Source of the DNA: Bradyrhizobium tropiciagri
GTDB taxonomy: Bacteria; Pseudomonadota; Alphaproteobacteria; Rhizobiales; Xanthobacteraceae
Length of the DNA stretch: 64,000 nt
Assembly: GCF_001189845.1 (NCBI RefSeq)
Contig: NZ_LFLZ01000031.1
Span: forward strand, 32,601 to 96,600
Direction: 5' to 3'
In this document: in pieces, positions 17,231 through 26,300 of the stretch
How positions within the stretch are numbered: position 1 is the first letter of the stretch
Layout of the letters: each line of letters starts with the position of its first letter
Program-made: the position numbers and the translations under genes
The notes under the pieces: model-generated
What the model saw: the letters and a program-made list of their open reading frames with translations, nothing else
Databases searched by the model: none
What the model was told of the DNA's origin: nothing

Positions 17231-17382
17231 CTCCCCTTGTGGGAGAAGGTGGCGCGCAAAGCGCGCCGGATGAGGGGTTCTTTCCGCGGATGCAGTCAGT
17301 TCAATTCGGGAAGAGGCGTCCGCGGAGGCAACCCCTCACCCGGCTTCGCATTCGCGAGCCACCTTCTCCCACAAGGGGAGAG
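17231..17382. repeat. Large inverted repeat CTCCCCTTGTGGGAGAAGGTGGC
   Basis: CTCCCCTTGTGGGAGAAGGTGGC (17231-17253) is matched by its complement at 17358-17380, with CCGGATGAGGGGTT / AACCCCTCACCCGG as an inner pair. It fills the 198-bp gap between the binding-protein gene and the permease gene of the operon and may set their relative expression. Confidence 0.75.
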
Positions 17383-17408
17383 GGTGTAACGAGCATGTCG
17401 CTAATCGC

Positions 17409-19061
17409 TCACGGCGCGACCGTGACCGGCGAGAAGTCGACGAACCAGCTCTTCGGCTGCACAAAGCCCTTGATCTTCGAGCTCATCGCGCGCGGTGCGA
17501 CGTCGTGGGCGACATAGAGGAATGCCGCGTCGTCGACCGAGGCCGCATGCAGCTCGGCGAGCGCCGCGTCGCGGGCCGCAGGTTCGAAGGTCTGGCGGGC
17601 CTTCTTCACCAGCTCGTCGAATTTCGGGTTATTGTTGAAGCCCCAATTGTTCGAGACCGGCGGCGCCATGCCCGATTGCAGGAAGCGCACCAGCGCGAAG
17701 AACGGATCCATCGCCGCATAGGTGACGTTGATCGCATTCGAGCCGTTGGCCGACGGATCCTTGGTGCCGCGCCGCCAGTTGGTGAACAGCGTGTTCCACT
17801 CGATGACGTCGAGCTGCACATCGAAATAGCACTCGGCCAACGCCTGCTGCAGATACTCGTTCATCGGCAGCGGCAGCATCTGGCCCGACCCCGACGCCGA
17901 GGTCTGGATCTTGACCGTCAGCTTCTTGTTCGGACCGAAACCTGCCTCCTGCATCAGCTTCTGGGCGGCCGGCTTGTCATACTTGATCTGGAAGGTCGGG
18001 TTGCCGCGCCAGGGATGGCCGGGCTCGAACGTGCCGGTGGCCGGCACCATCAGGCCCGCGAGCAGGCCGTCGCGCAATCCTTCGCGATCGATGCAGAGAT
18101 TGGCGGCCTTGCGGACGCGGATGTCATTCCACGGCGAGCCCTCGACGCGGGAGAACTGCCAGGGCCAGACATGCGGCTCCTCGTTGGAATAGAGATTGAA
18201 GCCGCGCTGCTTGATCTCCGGCAGCGCATCCGGCGCCGGCGCCTCGATCCAGTTGACCTGGCCGGACAGTAGCGCCGCGGTGCGCGCATTGGCTTCCGGC
18301 ATCGGCAACAGCACCATCTTGTCGGTCTTCGGCACCCGCGCCTTGTCCCAGTACTTATCGTTCTTCACCAGCTCAAGGCGCTCGCGCGGGGTGAAGCTCG
18401 ACATTTTCCAGGGGCCGGTGCCCGACGCGTCCTTGGCGAACGCGGCCCATGCGGCCTGCGACTTCGCCTTGGCATCGGCGCCTTCGGCCTTGTCGTAGAA
18501 TTGCTGCCACTTGGCCGGGCTTGCGATGAACAGATTGGTGAGGTTGATCGGCAGGAAGCTGTCGGGCTCCTTGGTGGTCAATTCCACCGTCATGTCGTCG
18601 ATCTTGCGCGCCGACACCAAGGTCGGCATCCGCGAGGCGGTGACGCCGACCTGGCTCGCGTCATATTGCGGCGCGTCCTGCTTCAGCACCTTGTCGACGT
18701 TCCAGACCACCGCGTCGGCGTTGAACGGCGAGCCGTCGTGAAAGCTGACGCCGGGACGCAGCTTGAAAATCCACTTGGTCTTGTCGGAATCGTCGACCTT
18801 CCACTCGGTGGCGAGGCCCGGGATCATCGCGCTCGCCTTGTCCGACGAGGACAGGTCCCACATCGTCAGCGCGTCGTACATCGTGAGCCCGGTGAAGCGA
18901 TTGCCCTCGAATCCCTGGTCGGGCTGCCCGAGCGTGCGCGGAATATCGGCAGCCGTCATGCCAATGCGCAGCACGGTCTCGGCGCTGGCGATCGCCGGCA
19001 CACAATTGGCGATCGCAAGCGCCAGCATGATCGCCGTCGCATTGGTCTTCCTGTTACGCAT
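17409..19061 (-). CDS. Peptide-type ABC transporter substrate-binding protein (SBP_bac_5), copy 1
   Basis: A 550-residue secreted binding protein with a signal peptide (cleavage near AIASA-ET, residue 27) and the family-5 layout (GLATEWKVDD, FHDGSPFNADAV, SGTGPWKM, KNDKYWDK, LRDGLLAGL-type helix). It heads the operon with the permeases, ATPases and amidase. The ATG at 19061 has an AAGGGG site upstream. A GG-N10-GC sigma-54-type promoter (19120-19138) lies about 60 bases upstream. It is a paralogue of the divergent binding protein at 19273-20880. Confidence 0.9.
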   Translation of the reverse strand: MRNRKTNATAIMLALAIANCVPAIASAETVLRIGMTAADIPRTLGQPDQGFEGNRFTGLTMYDALTMWDLSSSDKASAMIPGLATEWKVDDSDKTKWIFKLRPGVSFHDGSPFNADAVVWNVDKVLKQDAPQYDASQVGVTASRMPTLVSARKIDDMTVELTTKEPDSFLPINLTNLFIASPAKWQQFYDKAEGADAKAKSQAAWAAFAKDASGTGPWKMSSFTPRERLELVKNDKYWDKARVPKTDKMVLLPMPEANARTAALLSGQVNWIEAPAPDALPEIKQRGFNLYSNEEPHVWPWQFSRVEGSPWNDIRVRKAANLCIDREGLRDGLLAGLMVPATGTFEPGHPWRGNPTFQIKYDKPAAQKLMQEAGFGPNKKLTVKIQTSASGSGQMLPLPMNEYLQQALAECYFDVQLDVIEWNTLFTNWRRGTKDPSANGSNAINVTYAAMDPFFALVRFLQSGMAPPVSNNWGFNNNPKFDELVKKARQTFEPAARDAALAELHAASVDDAAFLYVAHDVAPRAMSSKIKGFVQPKSWFVDFSPVTVAP

Positions 19062-19119
19062 CTGAGCAACCCCTTCGAAGTCTGGTGACGTTTTTGGTGA
19101 TTATTTCTTGGGCAAGCGT

Positions 19120-19138
19120 ATGCAATGCCTGTGCCAAG
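19120..19138 (-). promoter_or_regulatory. Sigma-54 (RpoN) promoter of the peptide/amidase operon
   Basis: The minus strand reads CTTGGCACAGGCATTGCAT: TTGGCAC at -24 and TTGCAT at -12 with GG and GC exactly ten bases apart, close to the TGGCAC-N5-TTGC consensus. Transcription would start near 19110, about 49 bases before the ATG of the binding-protein gene. Sigma-54 control would fit nitrogen scavenging through an imported amide. Confidence 0.65.
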
Positions 19139-19208
19139 GGGAATAGTTCTTCAGCAAAATACCGTTCGCCGCGTCATTTCTTCCCACATCGCACCGCAGT
19201 GAAGCGAA

Positions 19209-19226
19209 GATGCCTAATCTGGCATC
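19209..19226. promoter_or_regulatory. Palindrome GATGCC-N6-GGCATC, candidate enhancer site
   Basis: GATGCC-TAATCT-GGCATC has perfect six-base arms and lies about 100-115 bases upstream of the predicted sigma-54 start site, where enhancer-binding activators usually bind. It also lies upstream of the divergent binding-protein gene. Confidence 0.45.
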
Positions 19227-19241
19227 ATGCTTGCTTGATTT

Positions 19242-19267
19242 GGCTCCGACTTCTCATCAACGGAGCC
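19242..19267 (+). promoter_or_regulatory. Leader hairpin covering the ribosome-binding site
   Basis: GGCTCCG (19242-19248) pairs with CGGAGCC (19261-19267) over a 12-base loop. The GGAG at 19262-19265 is the only good ribosome-binding site for the ATG at 19273, so the hairpin would hide it. Confidence 0.5.
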
Positions 19268-19272
19268 TTTCT

Positions 19273-20880
19273 ATGCGTGCGCGCAATTCGATCCTGATGG
19301 CGGCGATGACGCTCGCCCTGACCGCGGGCTGGCCGGCGATATCAGCGCGGGCAGAGTCCATTGTGCGCTACGGCATTTCGATGGCCGACATTCCGTTGAC
19401 GACCGGCCAGCCGGATCGCGGCGCCGGCGCCTATCAGTTCACGGCCTACACGATCTACGATCCGCTGGTCGCCTGGGAGATGGACGTTGCCGACCGGCCG
19501 GGCAAACTGGTGCCCGGGCTTGCGACCGAATGGAAGGTCGACGACAACGACAAGACAAAGTGGCGCTTCACGCTGCGCAAGAACGTCAAATTCCATGACG
19601 GCAGCGACTTCAACGCCGATGCCGTAATCTGGAACCTCGACAAGGTGCTGAACGACAAGGCGCCGCAATTCGATAAGCGGCAGAGCGCGCAGGTGAAGAC
19701 CCGCCTGCCCTCGGTTGCGAGCTACGCCAAGATCGACGACTTCACCGTCGAGATCACCACCAAGACGGTCGATTCCTTCTTCCCCTACCAGATGCTCTGG
19801 TTTCTGGTCTCGAGCCCCGCGCAATATGACAAGCTCGGCAAGGATTGGGACAAGTTCGCGAGCCAGCCCTCCGGCACCGGTCCGTTCAAGCTGACCAAGC
19901 TGGTGCCGCGCGAACTCGCCGAGCTGACCAAGAACCCGGACTATTGGGACAAGAAGCGGCTCGCAAAGGCCGACAAGCTGATCCTGATCCCGATGCCGGA
20001 AGCGCTGACCCGCACCAACGCGCTGCTCGCCGGGCAGGTCGATTTGATCGAAACGCCGGCGCCCGACGCCGTGCCGCAGCTCAAGGCCGCCGGCATGAGG
20101 ATCATCGACAACGTGACGCCGCATGTCTGGAATTATCACCTGAGCGTGCTGCCGGGCTCGCCATGGACCGATATCCGGTTGCGCAAGGCACTCAACCTTG
20201 CGATCGACCGCGACGCGGTGGTCGGCCTGATGAATGGTTTGGCGAAGCCGGCCAAGGGCCAGGTCGACCCGTCGAGCCCGTGGTTCGGCAAGCCTAACTT
20301 CGAGCTGAAATACGACCTCGCGGCCGCCAGGAAGCTGGTGGAGGAAGCCGGCTATTCCAAGGACAAGCCGCTGAAGACGACCTTCATCATCGCCCAGGGC
20401 GGCACCGGCCAGATGCTGTCGCTGCCGATGAACGAATTCCTGCAGCAGAGCTTCAAGGAGATCGGCATCGATATCGATTTCAAGGTGGTCGAGCTCGAAA
20501 CGCTGTATTCGCACTGGCGCAAGGGCGCGGCCGACGAGATGAACGCCGGCATCACCGCCAACAACATCGCCTATGTCACATCGGACCCGCTGTATGCCAT
20601 CGTGCGGTTCTTCCATTCCGGCCAGGTGGCGCCGACGGGCGTCAATTGGGGCGGCTACAAGAATCCGAAGGTCGACGCGCTGATCGACGAGGCCAAGCAG
20701 ACCTTCGACAGCGGCAAACAGGATGCGCTGCTGGCGCAAGCCCACGCGCTGATCGTCGACGATGCCGCGCTGGTATGGGTGGTGCACGACACCAATCCGC
20801 ATGCGCTGTCGCCGAAGATCAAGACCTTCGTGCAGGCGCAGCACTGGTTCCAGGATCTGACGCAGATCGGGGTGGAGTGA
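19273..20880 (+). CDS. Peptide-type ABC transporter substrate-binding protein (SBP_bac_5), copy 2
   Basis: A 535-residue secreted binding protein, signal peptide ending near SARA-ES (residue 24), with the same family-5 landmarks as the divergent copy (SMADIPLTTGQPDRG, GLATEWKVDDNDKTKW, FHDGSDFNADAV, SGTGPFKLTKL). The two are clearly paralogues along their whole length. No permease or ATPase follows it, so it probably delivers a second ligand to the same importer. A hairpin covers its ribosome-binding site. The ATG at 19273 is preferred over an upstream start that lacks signal-peptide features. Confidence 0.9.
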   Translation: MRARNSILMAAMTLALTAGWPAISARAESIVRYGISMADIPLTTGQPDRGAGAYQFTAYTIYDPLVAWEMDVADRPGKLVPGLATEWKVDDNDKTKWRFTLRKNVKFHDGSDFNADAVIWNLDKVLNDKAPQFDKRQSAQVKTRLPSVASYAKIDDFTVEITTKTVDSFFPYQMLWFLVSSPAQYDKLGKDWDKFASQPSGTGPFKLTKLVPRELAELTKNPDYWDKKRLAKADKLILIPMPEALTRTNALLAGQVDLIETPAPDAVPQLKAAGMRIIDNVTPHVWNYHLSVLPGSPWTDIRLRKALNLAIDRDAVVGLMNGLAKPAKGQVDPSSPWFGKPNFELKYDLAAARKLVEEAGYSKDKPLKTTFIIAQGGTGQMLSLPMNEFLQQSFKEIGIDIDFKVVELETLYSHWRKGAADEMNAGITANNIAYVTSDPLYAIVRFFHSGQVAPTGVNWGGYKNPKVDALIDEAKQTFDSGKQDALLAQAHALIVDDAALVWVVHDTNPHALSPKIKTFVQAQHWFQDLTQIGVE

Positions 20881-20891
20881 TTTTCTCCGCT

Positions 20892-21034
20892 GTCGTCCCG
20901 GCCTAATTAGTGCGCGATTGCGCACGGGAGCCGGGACCCATACTCCGCGGCCGGCGCAATGGGCACGCGGCCAGACGATCTTTCGTCAACAGCCTTTTGT
21001 GGTTATGGGTCCCGGCCTTCGCCGGGACGACGAC
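20892..21034. repeat. GTCGTCCCGG / GGGACGAC intergenic repeat
   Basis: GTCGTCCCGGC at the left end is mirrored by GCCGGGACGAC at the right; the inner GGTTATGGGTCCCGG is shared with the copy at 6471-6600. It lies between convergent genes. Confidence 0.8.
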
Positions 21035-21047
21035 GAATGTGCGGCGC

Positions 21048-23282
21048 CTATTTTGTCGTCAACGCAAAGGCGCCGTCCCAATCGTCCGGCGGCGGCTCCT
21101 TCTGGAAGGCGCGGATGCGCGCCTCATAGAGGCGGTAGAGATATTGCAGCGTCTGCGCCTCGTCGGTCTTGCGGCCGCGCTCGATCGCAGCGAGTGCGCC
21201 ATCCCAGTCACGGCTGCGGTAACAGGCTAGCATCTCGATGGTCAGGTTGCGCAATCGCTGGAAGCGGCCGGACCCGGCGACGTCCTCGCGGCCGGCAATC
21301 GCATAGATCACCTCGGGCTCCTTCTTGCCCTTGACCATGATGAAGTCGAGCTCGAGGATCGCGAACTTCTCCTTCACGGCAAGCGCGGTCTTCGATCCCA
21401 CGATGATCGGGAAGCCGTACTCCTTGGACTGCCCCTCCAGCCGCGAGGCCAGATTGACGCTGTCGCCGAACACCGAATAGTCGAAGCGCACGTCGGAGCC
21501 CATATTGCCGACCACGCAGGTGCCGGTGTTGAGACCGACACCGATGTTGAGCGGCACATAGACATGGCCGCCGGCCTTGGCCTCCTGCTCGCGCGCACGG
21601 TTGAGGTCGTCGACGCGCTCCAGCATGTCGAGCGCAGCGTCGCAGGCGTTGAGCTGATGCTGCTTGTCGTCGAGCGGCGCATTCCAGAACGCCATGATGG
21701 CGTCGCCCATATATTTGTCGATGGTGCCCTTGCGAGCGAGGATCGCGTTGGAAAGCGGCGTGAGGAAGCGGTTCATCAGCGCCGTGAGGCCCTGCGGATC
21801 GCGCTTGTAGGTTTCCGAGATCGTGGTGAAGCCGCGCATGTCCGAGAACATGATGGTCATCTCGCGCTCCTCGCCGCCGAGCACGAGCCGCTCCGGCGAC
21901 TGCGCCAGCTGCTCGACCAGCGCCGGCGACATGTACTGCACGAATTGCGACCTGATCTGCCGGCGCTGCTGCTGTTCGCGCACGAAGGCCGAGAAGATCA
22001 GCGTCAGATAGATCGCCGTGGTCGACATCAGCGGATAGGTGAAATCGATCAGGAGCCGATGCTGGGAATAGAAATACCAGGACGTGCCGGTCAGCACCGA
22101 GGCGAACATGCCGCCGACGATGACCAGCGTGATCGGCCCGAATTTCGGCGCGAAGGCGATGACCAGGAGCCCCATGATCATCGCGGCGAGGAATTCGATG
22201 GCGATGCCGTAACTCGGCTGCGAAACGACGTCGCCGGTGAGCGCGCTCTCCAGCACCTGGGCATGAACCTCGACCCCGGGCATGGCCGGCGTCACCGGCG
22301 TGGTCTTGATGTCGTTCAACCCGACCGAGGAGGTGCCGATCAGGACCAGCTTGCCGGCGATCCGGTCCGGCGGGACCCGGCCATCCAGCACATCGACGGC
22401 CGAAACATAGATCGAGGGGTCGCGGCGGGCGTAGTGGATCCAGAGCTGGGCGTATTGATCGGTCGGGATCGCAAAGCCCTTGATGCCGAGGCTCTGGATG
22501 CCGCCCTTGTCGGCCTTGATCAGGATGGTGCCGGAGCCGCTCGCCACCCGCAGCATTTCGAACGTCAGCGACGGCATGGTGACGCCCTGCGCGACCATCA
22601 TCATCGGCACCCGCCTGACGATGCCGTCGCGCTCCGGCCTGATCGTGAACAGGCCTCGCCCGGCGGCGGCCTCCTCAAGCACCGGCACGTTGCGCAACAA
22701 ACCCGGAAACTGGAACATGAACTGCTGCGGCTCCTCGCCGAGCATCGCAAGCCCGGTGACCGGCAGCTTTTCGTTGAGATCGGCGCGGACATTGGGACCG
22801 CCGGATTCGCCGAGCACCACGCGCGAGTTCTTGATGGCGTCGGCGAAAATGCTGTCATTGCTCGGCAGCTGCCGCAGCCTGGCGCGCATCTCCTCGTCGA
22901 GGCTGCTGAACGTATCCGCCGCGATATCGGGATTGAGACGGTCCGGCTCGGAGAACACCGCGTCGAACGCGATCACCACGGCGCCGAGCCGGGTGAGATT
23001 GATGACGATGTCGGCGAGCCGTGTCCGCGGCCACGGCCACTGCCCGAGCCGGGGATCGGCAAGACTCCTCTCGTCGATATCGACGATGGTGACGGGCCGC
23101 GCGGTCTTCTGACGGGGTTCGAGCACCTGGAAGGTGTCGAACGTCCTGACGCGGAGCTCCTGCACCGGAGCCGGATCCACGGCCCGCAGCGCGGCAAAGC
23201 CGACCAACAGCGCCACGCAGGCCAGCCGCGCATAACCGAAGCGCCGCCCGAACCACCTTCGTATCGCCTTCAGCCGTCTCAT
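21048..23282 (-). CDS. CHASE2-domain class III adenylate/guanylate cyclase
   Basis: A 744-residue membrane sensor cyclase. One N-terminal membrane helix (about 18-36) leads to an extracytoplasmic CHASE2 domain (about 40-340, including VTIVDIDERSL and GKLVLIGTSSVGLND), then three membrane helices (about 350-430) and a class III cyclase domain. Metal-binding Asp are in FSDMRGFT and KYMGDAIMAF, with the adenine-selecting Lys in DKYMGD and the SVFGDSVNLASRLEG segment with the transition-state Asn/Arg. It should make cAMP in response to an external cue. It lies 107 bp downstream of the giant adhesin gene on the same strand. Confidence 0.92.
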   Translation of the reverse strand: MRRLKAIRRWFGRRFGYARLACVALLVGFAALRAVDPAPVQELRVRTFDTFQVLEPRQKTARPVTIVDIDERSLADPRLGQWPWPRTRLADIVINLTRLGAVVIAFDAVFSEPDRLNPDIAADTFSSLDEEMRARLRQLPSNDSIFADAIKNSRVVLGESGGPNVRADLNEKLPVTGLAMLGEEPQQFMFQFPGLLRNVPVLEEAAAGRGLFTIRPERDGIVRRVPMMMVAQGVTMPSLTFEMLRVASGSGTILIKADKGGIQSLGIKGFAIPTDQYAQLWIHYARRDPSIYVSAVDVLDGRVPPDRIAGKLVLIGTSSVGLNDIKTTPVTPAMPGVEVHAQVLESALTGDVVSQPSYGIAIEFLAAMIMGLLVIAFAPKFGPITLVIVGGMFASVLTGTSWYFYSQHRLLIDFTYPLMSTTAIYLTLIFSAFVREQQQRRQIRSQFVQYMSPALVEQLAQSPERLVLGGEEREMTIMFSDMRGFTTISETYKRDPQGLTALMNRFLTPLSNAILARKGTIDKYMGDAIMAFWNAPLDDKQHQLNACDAALDMLERVDDLNRAREQEAKAGGHVYVPLNIGVGLNTGTCVVGNMGSDVRFDYSVFGDSVNLASRLEGQSKEYGFPIIVGSKTALAVKEKFAILELDFIMVKGKKEPEVIYAIAGREDVAGSGRFQRLRNLTIEMLACYRSRDWDGALAAIERGRKTDEAQTLQYLYRLYEARIRAFQKEPPPDDWDGAFALTTK

Positions 23283-23343
23283 GGCGTCTGGATATCACGC
23301 GCGGAGGGTTGTTCCAATCGAGCAGGCATGCGCGATGCACAAT

Positions 23344-23380
23344 GAGCCGACCGGGCGCGCCGCCAATGGCGGCTCGGCCG
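23344..23380. promoter_or_regulatory. Hairpin between adhesin and cyclase genes
   Basis: GCCGCC-AAT-GGCGGC (23359-23373) is a perfect palindrome, extended by GAGCCG / CGGCTC-like flanks, just after the adhesin stop and before the cyclase start. It lacks a clear T-run, so it may attenuate rather than fully end transcription. Confidence 0.45.
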
Positions 23381-23388
23381 GGTAGCCG

Positions 23389-26300
23389 TCACGTGACGTG
23401 AAGCAGGAAGTCGTTGTGGCCGAGCGCCGCGGGGCTGACGTTGCGCAGCGTAATGGTGTCCGCGCTGTCGACCGTGATCAGCGTATCGGCCGCATTGGTC
23501 GGCGACTGCGCAACGTGCTGGCTGATCCAGGTATCGACACTGCTGGTCGACACCACCGCGGTGAGGTCGATGTGGTCGACGCCGGGCTTGAAGTTCAGGA
23601 TCGTGTCGTGGTTGAAGTTCGGCGCGAACACGAACTGGTCCTGATAACCCGCCGTCCCGAACAACACGTCCTTGCCGACGGTGCTGGTCAGGGTTACCGG
23701 CGCGGTCGGATTTTGCTGGACGTTGAATATCAGGTTGACCGTGTCGCTCGCGCCGTTGCCGTCGGTCACGGAGAGCGTGACGGTGTCGGTCGGCGCGGTG
23801 CCGGGGTGATAGGTGAGAGCCGACGATGCCAGCGCAGCGTTGATATCGGCCAGATGGCCCGCCTGCGCCGGCGGCGTCACGCTGCTGCCCGAACCGACCG
23901 TCGTCGCCGCCATCAAGAAATTCTCGGTGGCCGTCGCGTCGACATCCGTGACGGTCAGGCCGGAGATCGTGTCGGTCCCGTTGGGATTTTCGGTGATGCT
24001 GATGTTGTCGGTATGGATCACGGGCGCATCGTTGGCGCCGATGACGTCGACCGTCAGCGTCGCCGTTCCAACAGCGCCATGCGTGTCGATCGTCTCGACG
24101 GTGAACGTGTCCGCGTAAGTCCCCTTGGCCAGCGCGTTGATCGCGGCGGCGTCGGGAACATAGCTGTAGGTGCCGTCCGGGTTGACGGTGAGCAGGCCGT
24201 AGAGACCCGCGATCTGCGTGACCGCGGCGTGGTCGGAATTGAGGGCGGCATAGGTCAGTGTCGCCGTCTCACCGTCGTCGACGTCATGGCCGTGCAGCGT
24301 GCCGGTGAGCGGGCTGAACGTGTCATAGGCGGCGGTGTCGGTGAGCGTGCCGGCATTGACGTCGGCGAGCGTCGGCGCGTCGTTGGCGCCGTTGATCGTG
24401 ATCGTCACGGGCGTGTTGACGACGCCGCCATGATGATCGTCGAGCTGGATCGTGTAGGTCAGCGTCAGCGTCTCGCCGGCGGCGAGGTAGTCGAAATTCT
24501 GGTCCGCGGCCGAGAAGGTCCAGGCCTGCGATCCGGTCAGCCCGCCGGTCGAATCCGTCAGCGTCCCCAGCGACAGCCAGTTCAGGATGGTGGACTGGTC
24601 CTCGGGCAGGCCCGCGGTCGCTCCGGCTTCGGCGACGCCCGTGATGGTCATCGTGTGGGTGTCGCTGAGGTCCACATCGGTGAAGGTCACGGTGCCCGAC
24701 GCGCTGTCCGGCTTGGACGAACCCGTGGTGTCGGGCTGCTCGGCGATGGTGGCGGTCTGCGCCTCCGACGTGACCGTCGGCACGTCATTGCTGCCGGTGA
24801 TCGTGATCGTCACCGGCTGGCTGTCGACACCGCCATGATGATCGTCGACCTGGATCGTGTAGGTCAGCGTCAGCGTCTCGCCGGCGGCGAGGTAGTCGAA
24901 ATTCTGGTCCGCGGCCGAGAAGGTCCAGGCCTGCGATCCGGTCACATGGCCGGTCGAATCCGTCGGCGTCCCCAGCGACAGCCAGTTCAGGATCGTGGAC
25001 TCATTCTCGGGCAGGCCCGTGGTCGTCCCCTGCTCGGTCACTCCGGTGATGGAGACGGTGTGGGTGTCGCTGAGATCGACGTCGGCAAAGCCCACCACGC
25101 CCTGGGCCACGTCCGGCTTGGATGAACCCGTCGTGTCGGGTTGCTCGGCGATGGTGGTGGTCTGGGGCGCGGCGGTGAATGTCGGGACGTCGTTGGTGCC
25201 CGTGATGGTGATCGTGACGGGCTGGGTGACGACGCCGCCATGCTGGTCGTTGATTTGGATCGTGTAGGTCAGCGTCAGCGTCTCGCCCGCGGCGAGATAA
25301 TCGAAACTCTTGTCCGCAGCCGAGAACGTCCAGACATTGGATCCGGTCACGCCGCCGGTCGAATCCGACAGCGCGCCGAGCGACAGCCAGCTCAGGATCG
25401 TCGCCTGATCGGGGAGCCCTGACGTGACGCCTGTTTCAGTGACGCCGGCCACGGTGACGCTATGGGTATCGCTGAGATCGACGTCGGTGAAGGTCACCGT
25501 GCCGGACGCGGTATCGTGGTTCACCGAGCCGGTCGTCCCCTCGGCTTCGGTGATGGCGGCGGCCTGGGTCGGCGAGGTGATCACCGGCATGTCATCGGTG
25601 CCGACGATCGTGATCGTGACCGGGACCGTGACGACGCCGCCATGCTGGTCGTTGATTTGGATCGTGTAGGTCAGCGTCAGCGTCTCGCCGGCGGCGAGAT
25701 AATCGAAACTCTTGTCGGCCGCCGAGAACGTCCAGGAACGCGATCCCGTCATGCCGTCGGTCGAATCGGTGAGCGTGCCGAGCGACAGCCAGCTCAGCAC
25801 GGTGGCGTGGTTGGTCAGTCCGCCGGTGTAGCCCTCCGCGGTGACGCCGGTGATGGTGACCGTGTGCGTGTCGGTCAGATCCGCATCGGTGAACGTGACC
25901 GTGCCGTGCGCGGTATCCGGCGCGGCGGAATTCGTCGTCCATGGCAGCTCGGTGATCAATCCGACCTGCGCCGCGGACGTCACCACCGGCGTGTCGTTGG
26001 TGCCGGTGATCGTGATCGTGAAGGTCTTGAACGCAGTCTCGTTGCTCGGCGCATAGTTGTTATCGACGCGCACCAGATAGGTCAGCGTCAGGGTCTCGCC
26101 GGCGGCGAGGAAGTCGAAGGCGCCGTCGGCTAGGCTGTAGGTCCAGGTTGCCGAGCCGACATTGGTGTTGTTCGGATCGGGCTCGAGCAGCAACGGGATC
26201 TCGACCGCCTTGATGGCCGCCTGTTCCGCCGCCGTCAGCTGCGAGGTCACGTCCTTGCCACTGGCGTCGTGGTAGCTGAACGTGCTGAAGCTGACCACCG

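Noticed and set aside
23398..25125. A 575-residue frame opposite the adhesin repeats
   Set aside because: It is the antisense of the tandem VCBS units, so its own periodicity is inherited from the coding strand. No ribosome site or family features.
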